DNA from: Candidatus Firestoneibacteriota bacterium
Lineage (GTDB): Bacteria > Oederibacteriota > D2-FULL-39-29
Length of the DNA: 64,000 nt
NCBI GenBank assembly: GCA_026388015.1
Contig: JAPLKO010000051.1
Coordinates: forward strand, 15,407-79,406
Reading direction: 5' to 3'
The translations under genes and the position numbers were made by a program. How positions within the stretch are numbered: position 1 is the first letter of the stretch; each line of letters begins with the position of its first letter. The notes beneath the pieces are model-generated. The model did no database searches, was not told where the DNA came from, and saw nothing but the letters and a program-made list of their open reading frames with translations. Shown here one piece after another: positions 10,085 through 16,959 of this stretch.

Positions 10085-10365
10085 ATAGACGCTCTCTGTG
10101 TTTTTTGTAATATAAAAAATTAATAATTTATACCCACATAAACATAATCACTATATATATAAATAAGTACTTATAAAGATAGTAGTAGTAGTAGTAGAGG
10201 CTGTGGATATGTGAATAGCTCTTAAAATGAATAAAGTATAAGCATTAAGGCTGTTGACAATAATGTTGAAAATATTGTCAATGAGTGTTGGCTGTGTGGA
10301 TAAAAGGCGCGCAATCTGCTGTGGATAACTTACTAACCAAAATTATCAACGTTTGTTGATAAGAC
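10085..10365. other. Replication origin (oriC), dnaA-dnaN half, with DnaA-trio unwinding element
   Basis: Reading toward lower coordinates on the minus strand, two tandem DnaA boxes (10210-10218, weaker; and 10202-10210, ATATCCACA) are followed by a short G/C stretch (10198-10201). Six consecutive CTA triplets come next (TAG repeats on plus, 10180-10197), then an AT-rich tract (about 10090-10179). This is the order of the bacterial basal unwinding system (DnaA box, GC patch, DnaA-trios). Further boxes lie to the right: TGTGGATAA at 10295-10303 and 10320-10328, TTATCAACG at 10343-10351 and TGTTGATAA at 10354-10362. An inverted repeat (TTGACAATA 10254-10262 with TATTGTCAA 10273-10281) lies among them. 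Gene context (dnaA/dnaN) and the change of coding strand agree. Confidence 0.88.
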
Positions 10366-10496
10366 AGCCTGTAGGATTTTATAGGTTAAAATGTCTAATA
10401 AGGGAAAAAATTTATATATTACATAATACAACCCGGGTGATTTTTAACTTGCAAAAAAATAAAACTTTAGGAGAGCTAGAAACTGCTGCGAAAACG

Positions 10497-11849
10497 TTAT
10501 GACGATTTCATCAGCTCCTGTATCTCTTTTAGTTCTTGTATTAGTATCAGATCTGTTTGCAGTTTTGAGCTGATGGCTTCGTAGGCGTGAATCACCGTGG
10601 AGTGATCGCGGCCCCCGAAGTTTTGTCCGATTTCAGGCAGGGACATGTCGGTGTGCTCTCTGGTCAGATACATTGCGACTTGTCTGGCAAAAGCCGCCGG
10701 CTGTGTGCGTTTTTTTGTGACCATGTCCGAAGGTCTAAGCTTGTAGTATTTGACAACGGCATCTTTAATGTCTTCTATGGTCACTTTTTTTTCTTGCGCG
10801 GACGGTATAACATCTCTAAGACATTCTTTAACCAACTCCAGGGAAATCTTTGTTTTTGTTATGGAGGAGTAGGCCATCACCTTTGTAAGATAGCCGCCGA
10901 GTTTTCTTATGTCGCCGGACTCCATATTCGCGATAAACAAACAGATTTCATCCGTGAGAAATATTTTTTCCCCCTCCGCCTTTCTTTTTAGAATCGCAAC
11001 ACGAAGTTCCAGGCTCGGGGCTCCGATATCCGCAATGAGTCCCATTTCAAAACGCGACTTTAAGCGCTCCTCTATTTTTAGCTCCTGCGGTTTGGAGTCC
11101 GAGGTCGCGACAATCTGTCGGTTTGCCGAGTAAAGCACGTTAAAGGTGTGGAAAAACTCCTCCTGCATTCCTTCTTTTCCCTGAAGAAACTGGATGTCGT
11201 CAATCATAAGAAGATCTACATAGCGGTATTTATTTCTAAAATCATTAATTTTTCCTGAAGCAATAGCCGAGACCATTTCATTTAAAAACTGCTCGGAAGT
11301 AAGATACGCAATTTTTAGAGAAGGGTCGCCTTTTCTGACGGCATTGCCGATTGCGTGCAGTAAGTGTGTTTTTCCCAGACCCACGCCACCGTAGATAAAA
11401 ACCGGATTGTAGGATTTTGCGGGCGCTTCTGAAACCGCAACACAAGCACCATGAGCAAATCTGTTACTGTCACCCACAATAAAATTTTCGAAAACATTTT
11501 TTTGGTCCAGAGAAAGTCCTACAATTGTGCCCGAAGAAAACTTCTTCTCTTCCCTCGGAGAAATATTTGCAGTTTCAACCACAACCGGTTCTTGTTTTGA
11601 CGTCGAAATGGAGTAATTAATAAAAATATCCCTATTTTCGACGGATTTGAGAATGTCAAGCAGGAGTTCCTTGTAATTTTTTTCCAGCCACTCTTTATTG
11701 AAGGTATTTGGAACCTCAAGTGTCAATGTAGTCGTAGCCTCGTCGTACGCTACGGCTTTTGCAACCTTAAACCACGTCTCATAGGACTGGTTGCTAACGC
11801 GTGTCTTTACAATCTCTAATGTCCTGTTCCACAATGAAACATCTGTCAT
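10497..11849 (-). CDS. dnaA: Chromosomal replication initiator DnaA
   Basis: AAA+ initiator that binds 9-mer boxes and opens oriC. The 450 residues are the normal length. Domain I (residues 1-90, WNRTLEIVKTRVSNQSYETWF) recruits helicase. A short linker follows, then the AAA+ domain with Walker A GGVGLGKTHLLHAIGN near residue 155, Walker B LLMIDDIQFLQGKE, and sensor motifs. The DNA-binding domain IV ends with GGRDHSTVIHAYEAI, the DnaA signature. DnaA boxes lie both upstream (11.9-12.03 kb) and downstream (10.2-10.4 kb), so autoregulation is likely. Confidence 0.99.
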   Translation of the reverse strand: MTDVSLWNRTLEIVKTRVSNQSYETWFKVAKAVAYDEATTTLTLEVPNTFNKEWLEKNYKELLLDILKSVENRDIFINYSISTSKQEPVVVETANISPREEKKFSSGTIVGLSLDQKNVFENFIVGDSNRFAHGACVAVSEAPAKSYNPVFIYGGVGLGKTHLLHAIGNAVRKGDPSLKIAYLTSEQFLNEMVSAIASGKINDFRNKYRYVDLLMIDDIQFLQGKEGMQEEFFHTFNVLYSANRQIVATSDSKPQELKIEERLKSRFEMGLIADIGAPSLELRVAILKRKAEGEKIFLTDEICLFIANMESGDIRKLGGYLTKVMAYSSITKTKISLELVKECLRDVIPSAQEKKVTIEDIKDAVVKYYKLRPSDMVTKKRTQPAAFARQVAMYLTREHTDMSLPEIGQNFGGRDHSTVIHAYEAISSKLQTDLILIQELKEIQELMKSS

Positions 11850-12274
11850 GTTGGTAAAACCCCTTGTTTTTAAACGACTTTGCCAAAAAAGCGCTGTTTT
11901 AGTCGAATAAAACCGTACTTATCCACAGTATTATCAACACTGTTAATACTGCAATAACCCTTTGTTTTTAAAGTATTTTAAAAGTTATAAACAGGCACAA
12001 ATTGTAGTGTTATTCGGTATAGTTATCCACAACCTGTTGTGGTGGCTTCCCCTTTAAATACAAAGACAGGCCGAAGCCTGTCTCTTTGTATTTTACAAAA
12101 TATGTCTGCCGGTAAAAGTAACTCTTGAAAATTACCGAGCGAAGCAATTTTATAATAGTTGGAGAAGAATGTCAAGAGAAATCTGCCGGAAATATAACTA
12201 TATTCTTATTGACTTTAGGCGATATATTTGAAATGATATAATATGTATGGCTTAAATAGAAAAAAGGGGTAGGT
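11850..12274. other. dnaA upstream region with second cluster of DnaA boxes
   Basis: No gene is seen in these 425 bases. There are perfect TTATCCACA boxes at 11919-11927 and 12023-12031, and TTATCAACA at 11931-11939. A weaker TTATAAACA lies at 11985-11993, and a small inverted repeat (CCACAA/TTGTGG) overlaps the 12023 box. This would be the second half of a bipartite origin and also the autoregulatory region of dnaA. The right part (12100-12270) is AT-rich and shows nothing I can name apart from the leader of the next gene. Confidence 0.75.
12056..12094. other. Strong hairpin between dnaA and the rightward genes
   Basis: An imperfect inverted repeat of about 17 bp with a CGAA loop (12072-12075) and a two-base bulge. 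The left arm contains TACAAAGACAGGC and the right arm GCCTGTCTCTTTGTA, flanked by A- and T-runs on either side. It could be a bidirectional terminator isolating the origin or a structure in the dnaA leader. No gene obviously terminates into it on the plus strand. Confidence 0.6.
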
Positions 12275-12895
12275 ATGAGCAAAATAATATCTTTTGTTAT
12301 GATTTTTGTTGTTTTCCCCTGCGTTCAGCTTTCGGCGCACAATTGCGGATCCTGTGATTGCGAGATAGTATTTGGAGACGAAACAGATGTAACCGGAAAG
12401 GTTATATTTGAAGAAAATTTTGATAAATGGGAAGAGGGGAAACTTGTAGGGTTTGCGTCAAAAGGTCAGACTGTTTTAGAAACAGATAAAAAAACCGGAA
12501 ACAAGGCATTAAAAGTGCTTGCTTCCGACAACTCCTCTTTTTCAATAACCAAAGATATTTATTTTAAAATTAATACTACGATTACTTTCAGCTATTTTGT
12601 AAAGACGGACGGTATATTTTATGTCAGGATTCGCGATGATACTAAAAAAATGCCTTACATAGCTGAGTTTAAAAACAGAAGAGGAATAGGTAACCCGGTT
12701 CAGGGGAAATGGACAAAAGTTATTATGACTCTTGACAAGTCTTTTAAACTTGGAAAATGTACAAATAGCAATAACGAGAAGCCGGATAAAAATAACAAAT
12801 TCCGGACGCTTACTTTTGGTATAAAAGGCGTAGAGGGAGGAAGTAAAGACTCCTTTTTCATAATAGATGATATAAAAGTTTATGCCCAAAAATAA
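12275..12895 (+). CDS. Exported protein of unknown function with a jelly-roll-like domain
   Basis: A 206-residue protein with a signal peptide (residues 1-20, MSKIISFVMIFVVFPCVQLS then AHN) and a short cysteine cluster (CGSCDCE) at the mature N-terminus. The remainder reads as a beta-sandwich. It opens with VIFEENFDKWEEGKLVGF, continues with KTGNKALKVL and WTKVIMTLDKSF, and ends FFIIDDIKVYAQK, the strand order common in carbohydrate-binding or LamG-like modules. No catalytic motif is visible. It sits between the origin and rpmH, an unusual place for an accessory gene, and has its own Shine-Dalgarno (AAAAGGGGTAGGT). I cannot name a family. Confidence 0.8.
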   Translation: MSKIISFVMIFVVFPCVQLSAHNCGSCDCEIVFGDETDVTGKVIFEENFDKWEEGKLVGFASKGQTVLETDKKTGNKALKVLASDNSSFSITKDIYFKINTTITFSYFVKTDGIFYVRIRDDTKKMPYIAEFKNRRGIGNPVQGKWTKVIMTLDKSFKLGKCTNSNNEKPDKNNKFRTLTFGIKGVEGGSKDSFFIIDDIKVYAQK

Positions 12896-12954
12896 CGCAG
12901 GACAAATAAAGGATATTAAAAGCAGCAATAGACGCAGTATTTTCTTATAAGAGT

Positions 12955-12983
12955 TTGACAAATAGAGTTACCTGTGATATATT
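12955..12983 (+). promoter_or_regulatory. Sigma-70 promoter of rpmH-rnpA-yidD
   Basis: TTGACA (12955-12960), 17-base spacer, TATATT (12978-12983), about 45 bases before the rpmH start. Confidence 0.8.
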
Positions 12984-13027
12984 TAGTAAACTTAGCTTTT
13001 AAAGATATTGCAGGAGGAGAATGAATT

Positions 13028-13168
13028 ATGGTTAAAAGAACGTTTCAACCGCATAAGAGAAAAAGAAAGAGAACGCACGGCTTCTTAAAGAAAATGAGAA
13101 GAGTGGGCGGAAAAAGAACTCTGGCAAGACGCAGAGCGAAAGGAAGAAAAAGCTTAATCAATAAATAA
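13028..13168 (+). CDS. rpmH: 50S ribosomal protein L34
   Basis: A 46-residue, very basic protein starting [20 protein letters not shown] and continuing with the invariant [14 protein letters not shown] block of L34. The ATG at 13028 is used; the ATG at 13021 hits a stop after four codons. GGAGGAG precedes it. Its TAA is followed directly by the rnpA ATG, the classic rpmH-rnpA arrangement next to the origin. Confidence 0.98.
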   Translation: MVKRTFQPHKRKRKRTHGFLKKMRRVGGKRTLARRRAKGRKSLINK

Positions 13169-13489
13169 ATGATTGATTCCTTGAGTTCAAATGAAATTAA
13201 GAAACTTTTTAAAACAGGAAAAAGAATTAGGGGAAAAGATCTTTCCCTGATAGCAGGCGAGAGCGACAGCGGGCCGTTCAGGTTCGCTGTCCTTCCCGCC
13301 AAAGTAAAACTTGCAACAAAAAGAAATGCAATAAGAAGAGCAGTGAGGGAAGCAGTAAGAAGTTTTAGAAAAATCCTCCCGGGAAAAAGAACTGCCGCTA
13401 TAATCACCTCAGAGAAGCTTCTGCTAAAGTCAAAAGAAGAAATAAAAAACAGTGTGAACAAGCTCTTTGAGCAAAGCGGAATCTTGTGA
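13169..13489 (+). CDS. rnpA: Ribonuclease P protein component
   Basis: Protein subunit that helps the RNase P RNA cleave tRNA 5' leaders. The 106 residues include [21 protein letters not shown], the RnpA signature where KRNxxRR contacts RNA, followed by the basic helix [10 protein letters not shown]. It starts immediately after rpmH and overlaps yidD by four bases (GTGA). The N-terminus ([23 protein letters not shown]) is the expected F-x-x-x-x-K-x-G region. Confidence 0.95.
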   Translation: MIDSLSSNEIKKLFKTGKRIRGKDLSLIAGESDSGPFRFAVLPAKVKLATKRNAIRRAVREAVRSFRKILPGKRTAAIITSEKLLLKSKEEIKNSVNKLFEQSGIL

Positions 13490-13701
13490 AAAACTTTTTA
13501 ATATTTTTACTAAAAATATATAAAAGAGGAATCTCTCCGTATCTTCCGCGCTCCTGTAAATTTACGCCAACCTGTTCCGAATATGCAATGGAAGCCCTGC
13601 ATCGTTTTGGAGTTGTAAAAGGCAGCTGGCTTTCCGTGAAGAGACTCTCCAAGTGTCATCCGTTTCACAAGGAAGGACATGATCCGGTTCCGGAAAAATA
13701 A
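13486..13701 (+). CDS. yidD: Membrane protein insertion efficiency factor YidD
   Basis: A 71-residue protein with an amphipathic N-terminal helix ([35 protein letters not shown]) and the conserved cysteines of [10 protein letters not shown], then [19 protein letters not shown]. It assists YidC/Sec-dependent insertion at the inner membrane. The GTG start overlaps the rnpA stop. In many genomes yidC follows directly; here about 5.4 kb of export genes separate the two. Confidence 0.95.
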   Translation: MKNFLIFLLKIYKRGISPYLPRSCKFTPTCSEYAMEALHRFGVVKGSWLSVKRLSKCHPFHKEGHDPVPEK

Positions 13702-13875
13702 AGCCGGACAAAGATAATAGACTACCGAGCTATTTTGCAGAGCTTCTGATTCTTTGGAAAGCAGATTAGAGGCGGACAAAACGCATATAAGTAAAAGCAA
13801 GATTAAGCGTAAGTTGTTTTTTTCTCCGGTTCGTCAAAATAAGAGATTAAAAAACACTGAAAGAGGAGGAAAACG

Positions 13876-14448
13876 ATGAAAACATGCAAAAGGTTGATTG
13901 GCGGAGTTGTTTTTCTGTGTCTGGTTTTTTCCGGGATACTTCGAGCGGAAGAAGTAAAAAAGAAAGAAGAGGGCGGGCATTTTGGAGGAAAAGGTTCGGA
14001 GCGGGAGATTAAAACTGACTACCCGGACTGCCAGGGGCTTGTTGATCAGATAAAAGCCAAAAGGGAAGAAATAAAGGTCTTAATGCAAAAAGGAAGATTG
14101 TTGCGTGAAACTGCGAAAAAGGCAAAACTGGAAGAGTTAAAACTGAAAGATCCTAAAAAATATGAAGAGATGCTGGCAAAGAATGAAGAACAGAAGAAGG
14201 AAATTAAAATACAAAAAGAAAAGATTAAGGAAATGATAAAAGAAGGTAAAACCGGTGAGAAACGAGAAGGCCGAAGGGAAAGAAGAGAAAGACCTGAGGG
14301 CATTGCGCCGGAACAACTGGAAAAGCTGAAAACAGAGAATCCGGAGCTATACAACATAATGATGCAGCTGGAAGCGAAAAGGAAAGAAATGAAAGAGCTC
14401 CATGACCTGCTGAAAGTGTGCGAGGAAAAAAACAAGAGTAAAAAGTAG
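13876..14448 (+). CDS. Exported charged coiled-coil protein
   Basis: A 190-residue protein with a signal peptide (MKTCKRLIGGVVFLCLVFSGILRAEE). It is followed by a Lys/Glu-rich helical body with heptad-like runs (QIKAKREEIKVLMQKGRLLRETAKKAKLEEL, then LKTENPELYNIMMQLEAKRKEMKEL). An arginine/glutamate patch (GEKREGRRERRERPEG) breaks the helix near residue 130. The composition and the repeated NPELY/DPKKY segments resemble periplasmic Spy/CpxP-type or zinc-resistance helical chaperones only loosely, so function is open. It is followed by a terminator and precedes the exporter genes. Confidence 0.8.
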   Translation: MKTCKRLIGGVVFLCLVFSGILRAEEVKKKEEGGHFGGKGSEREIKTDYPDCQGLVDQIKAKREEIKVLMQKGRLLRETAKKAKLEELKLKDPKKYEEMLAKNEEQKKEIKIQKEKIKEMIKEGKTGEKREGRRERRERPEGIAPEQLEKLKTENPELYNIMMQLEAKRKEMKELHDLLKVCEEKNKSKK

Positions 14449-14464
14449 CAACATTTAGGAAGAT

Positions 14465-14506
14465 AAAAACTGCTTCTCTCAAAACCCGCGGAGAAGCGGT
14501 TTTTTT
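14465..14506 (+). terminator. Rho-independent terminator after the coiled-coil gene
   Basis: Stem of about 12-14 bp (ACTGCTTCTC with GAGAAGCGGT, one G-U pair) closing a CAAAACCCGCG-type loop, followed by a run of seven T. Confidence 0.8.
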
Positions 14507-14602
14507 AAGAAGTAAACAGGGACAACGGGAAAGGTATTTTCTTTAATTAACGGCGTTTATATGAGATAATAAATAAATATTTTATTCTATAAAAAGGGAA
14601 AA

Positions 14603-15856
14603 ATGAAAAACAAAATAGCGCGCATTGTTTTGTTGTTGTTTTTATCCACCTCAATTTTCTTGGCAGAGGCGCCTCTTTCCTTTGAAAATTGCGTAAAAGA
14701 AACTATTAAAAACAACACTGATCTGAAATCCGCAAGAGAAAATATTTTTCAAGCCGAACAGAACCTTCTTTCCGTGCAAAGCGGAGGGGTCCCGCAGATA
14801 AGCGCAGGTGTAAGCCAGGATAACTCCTACTCCACCTTAAACGGGCAGTACAACGCTTCAAGCGGGTACCGGCTGTCGGGAAGCTATACTCTGTATGATG
14901 GTAACAAATACACCTTTGATGCCGCTGCAGCTAAAGAAAAAGTACAGCTGGCGAAGTTTGCCTATGACTCTGTTTCGGCCTCAATCAGAACCTCGCTTCG
15001 CACTGCTTTCCTTGAGCTTTTTAAAACGCAGGAACTTGTAAAAATTACCGAAGACATAAGGAAGCGCAGAAAAGATAATTATAACATGATAAAGCTAAGC
15101 TATGAGGCCGGTCAGGAACACAGGGGCGCGGTGCTCCTGGCAGAGGCAAACCTGGCGCAGGCGGAGTATGAAGCCGAAGCTGCCAAGAGGAACGTAGAGA
15201 TTGCAACAGTAAAACTTGCAAGACAGCTCGGAAGAAAAAATGAAGGCGGCTTTGTAATTAAAGGTGAGTTTGCGGCGGTAAAGAGCAAACAGGAGAGACC
15301 GGATTTTAAAAAGATGAGCGCGAACAACTCTTCTTATAAACAAAAACTGGCACAAAAAAATATTGCCGAAAATCAGTTAAAATCCTCGCAGACTGCTTCG
15401 ATGCCGGAGGTGTCGCTTAGCGCAGGGGCAGCCAGATCCGTTTCTGATTTTGCCTGGACAGGACCCAACCTTTCGGCCGGAATAGATATAACTTTATCAA
15501 TTTTTGACGGCGGACGGCGCTCCGCGGCGGTAAATAATGCCGCATCTTCCGTGCTGCAGGCAGAGTACGAACTGATAGCGGGTACTTTTGATCTGGAGCT
15601 GGCCCTTTACTCTTCCTGGATAAATCTTATTAACGCAAATGCACAGGTAGGAGTGAGGACTAAATTCTTAGAAGCGACAAAAGAAAGAGCGAGCATTTCC
15701 GAAGTACAGTATACCAACGGTATCATTAATTTTGACAACTGGATAATAATCGAAGACGATCTGGTTAATTCAAAAAAGACATTGCTTGACGCGCAGGTAA
15801 ACGCGCTGAGCGCGGAAAACGCCTGGCTGAATGCGGCGGGCAAAACTTTGGAGTAG
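14603..15856 (+). CDS. TolC-family outer-membrane efflux channel
   Basis: Outer-membrane factor that completes a tripartite exporter. The 417 residues start with a signal peptide (IARIVLLLFLSTSIFLAEA). They contain two repeated halves rich in long helices: LSFENCVKETIKNNTDLKSARENIFQAEQNLLSVQSGG opens the first, and the second begins near residue 245 with KMSANNSSYKQKLAQKNIAENQLKSSQ. A GPNLSAGIDITLSIFDGG strand-turn is typical of the second TolC barrel segment. Lack of a lipobox favours a TolC rather than NodT type. It starts the exporter operon, followed by the fusion protein and MacB. Confidence 0.9.
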   Translation: MKNKIARIVLLLFLSTSIFLAEAPLSFENCVKETIKNNTDLKSARENIFQAEQNLLSVQSGGVPQISAGVSQDNSYSTLNGQYNASSGYRLSGSYTLYDGNKYTFDAAAAKEKVQLAKFAYDSVSASIRTSLRTAFLELFKTQELVKITEDIRKRRKDNYNMIKLSYEAGQEHRGAVLLAEANLAQAEYEAEAAKRNVEIATVKLARQLGRKNEGGFVIKGEFAAVKSKQERPDFKKMSANNSSYKQKLAQKNIAENQLKSSQTASMPEVSLSAGAARSVSDFAWTGPNLSAGIDITLSIFDGGRRSAAVNNAASSVLQAEYELIAGTFDLELALYSSWINLINANAQVGVRTKFLEATKERASISEVQYTNGIINFDNWIIIEDDLVNSKKTLLDAQVNALSAENAWLNAAGKTLE

Positions 15857-15945
15857 CCCTGTACCACTCACTACGGTTCGGGCGCAGGGTTTCTATAAGT
15901 GTAAAATTGATTTAATCAGTGGAATCTTTTTAATGGAGGATGGGA

Positions 15946-16938
15946 ATGAAAAAGAAAATTATTATAACTTTAATTATTCTTGGTGTTGCCGGGGCGGGGT
16001 GGGCGGCCTATTTTTTCTTTTTTAAAGATGATACTGCAAAAAAGAGAGAGACTAAAATAGTTTCTCCGGAGATAGGAAAGATAGAGGTGCTAATTTCTAC
16101 AACGGGTTCCGTGCAGCCGAGGAACAGGGTGGAGATAAAGTCGACGGTGGGCGGCAGAATAGACAGTATTCTCGTGGAAGAAGGTGACAAAGTAAAAAAA
16201 GGACAGACCGTGGCGTGGATGAGCTCTACCGACAGGGCGGTGCTCCTTGATGCGGCAAAAAGCCAGGGCCCTGAAGTAATAAAGCACTGGAAAGAAGTGT
16301 ACAAGCCGACGCCTTTAATCGCTTCGATAGACGGGGAAGTAATAGTACGCAGCATTGAACCGGGGCAGTCCGTAACCACCGCAACCGTCGTACTCGTGAT
16401 ATCGGATACCTTGATTGTAAACGCCAGAGTAGATGAAACAGATATTGGAAAAGTAAAAGTCGGACAGGATGCGAAGATATCCCTTGATGCGTATGCGGAT
16501 GTAAAAGAACGGGGAACAGTGGAACATATATCTTATGAATCAAAGGTAGTCAGTAATGTCACCACCTATGACGTACAGGTAATTCCCCAAAAAACACCTT
16601 CAGTATTCCGCTCCGGTATGAGCGCCGACATTAATATTATTCAGGAAAGAAAAAAAGATATTATGATTCTTCCTCAGGAAGCTATCAGAAAAGAAGGGAA
16701 AGAAGTCTTTGTAATGGTAAAAAAAGCAGAAAAGGACCCTCCGGTAAAAGTACAGGTAGAAACGGGCATAAAAGATTTGAACAATATAGAAATAATTTCC
16801 GGTCTTACACTTGAAGATAAAGTCGTTATAGAATCAAAGAAGTTTGTTCTTTCGGAAAAATCCACGACCACAAATCCTTTCATGCCTGCGTCGCCTAATA
16901 CAAGAGGTGCGAGCGGAGCCGGCGGCAGTAGAAGATAG
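15946..16938 (+). CDS. MacA-like periplasmic membrane-fusion protein with a minimal hairpin
   Basis: Adaptor linking the MacB-like ABC protein to the outer-membrane channel. The 330 residues start with a membrane anchor (IIITLIILGVAGAGWAAYFFFF). A lipoyl half-motif (GGRIDSILVEEGDKVKKGQTVAWM) and its partner (IASIDGEVIVRSIEPGQSV) follow, then beta-barrel and membrane-proximal domains. Between the lipoyl halves only about 35 residues are present, whereas MacA normally carries a coiled-coil hairpin of 60 or more residues. The C-terminus is a Gly/Ser/Arg-rich tail. The start at 15946 fits GGAGG six bases upstream better than the ATG at 15940. It lies 21 bases before macB. Confidence 0.9.
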   Translation: MKKKIIITLIILGVAGAGWAAYFFFFKDDTAKKRETKIVSPEIGKIEVLISTTGSVQPRNRVEIKSTVGGRIDSILVEEGDKVKKGQTVAWMSSTDRAVLLDAAKSQGPEVIKHWKEVYKPTPLIASIDGEVIVRSIEPGQSVTTATVVLVISDTLIVNARVDETDIGKVKVGQDAKISLDAYADVKERGTVEHISYESKVVSNVTTYDVQVIPQKTPSVFRSGMSADINIIQERKKDIMILPQEAIRKEGKEVFVMVKKAEKDPPVKVQVETGIKDLNNIEIISGLTLEDKVVIESKKFVLSEKSTTTNPFMPASPNTRGASGAGGSRR

Positions 16939-16959
16939 CATCTAATACGGGAAAAACTG

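Noticed and set aside
10587-10991. A 134-residue plus-strand frame under dnaA
   Set aside because: Lies entirely antisense to dnaA domains III-IV and matches nothing.
12209-12241. TTGACT ... TATAAT before the exported protein at 12275
   Set aside because: The hexamers are 22 bases apart, too far for a normal sigma-70 promoter.
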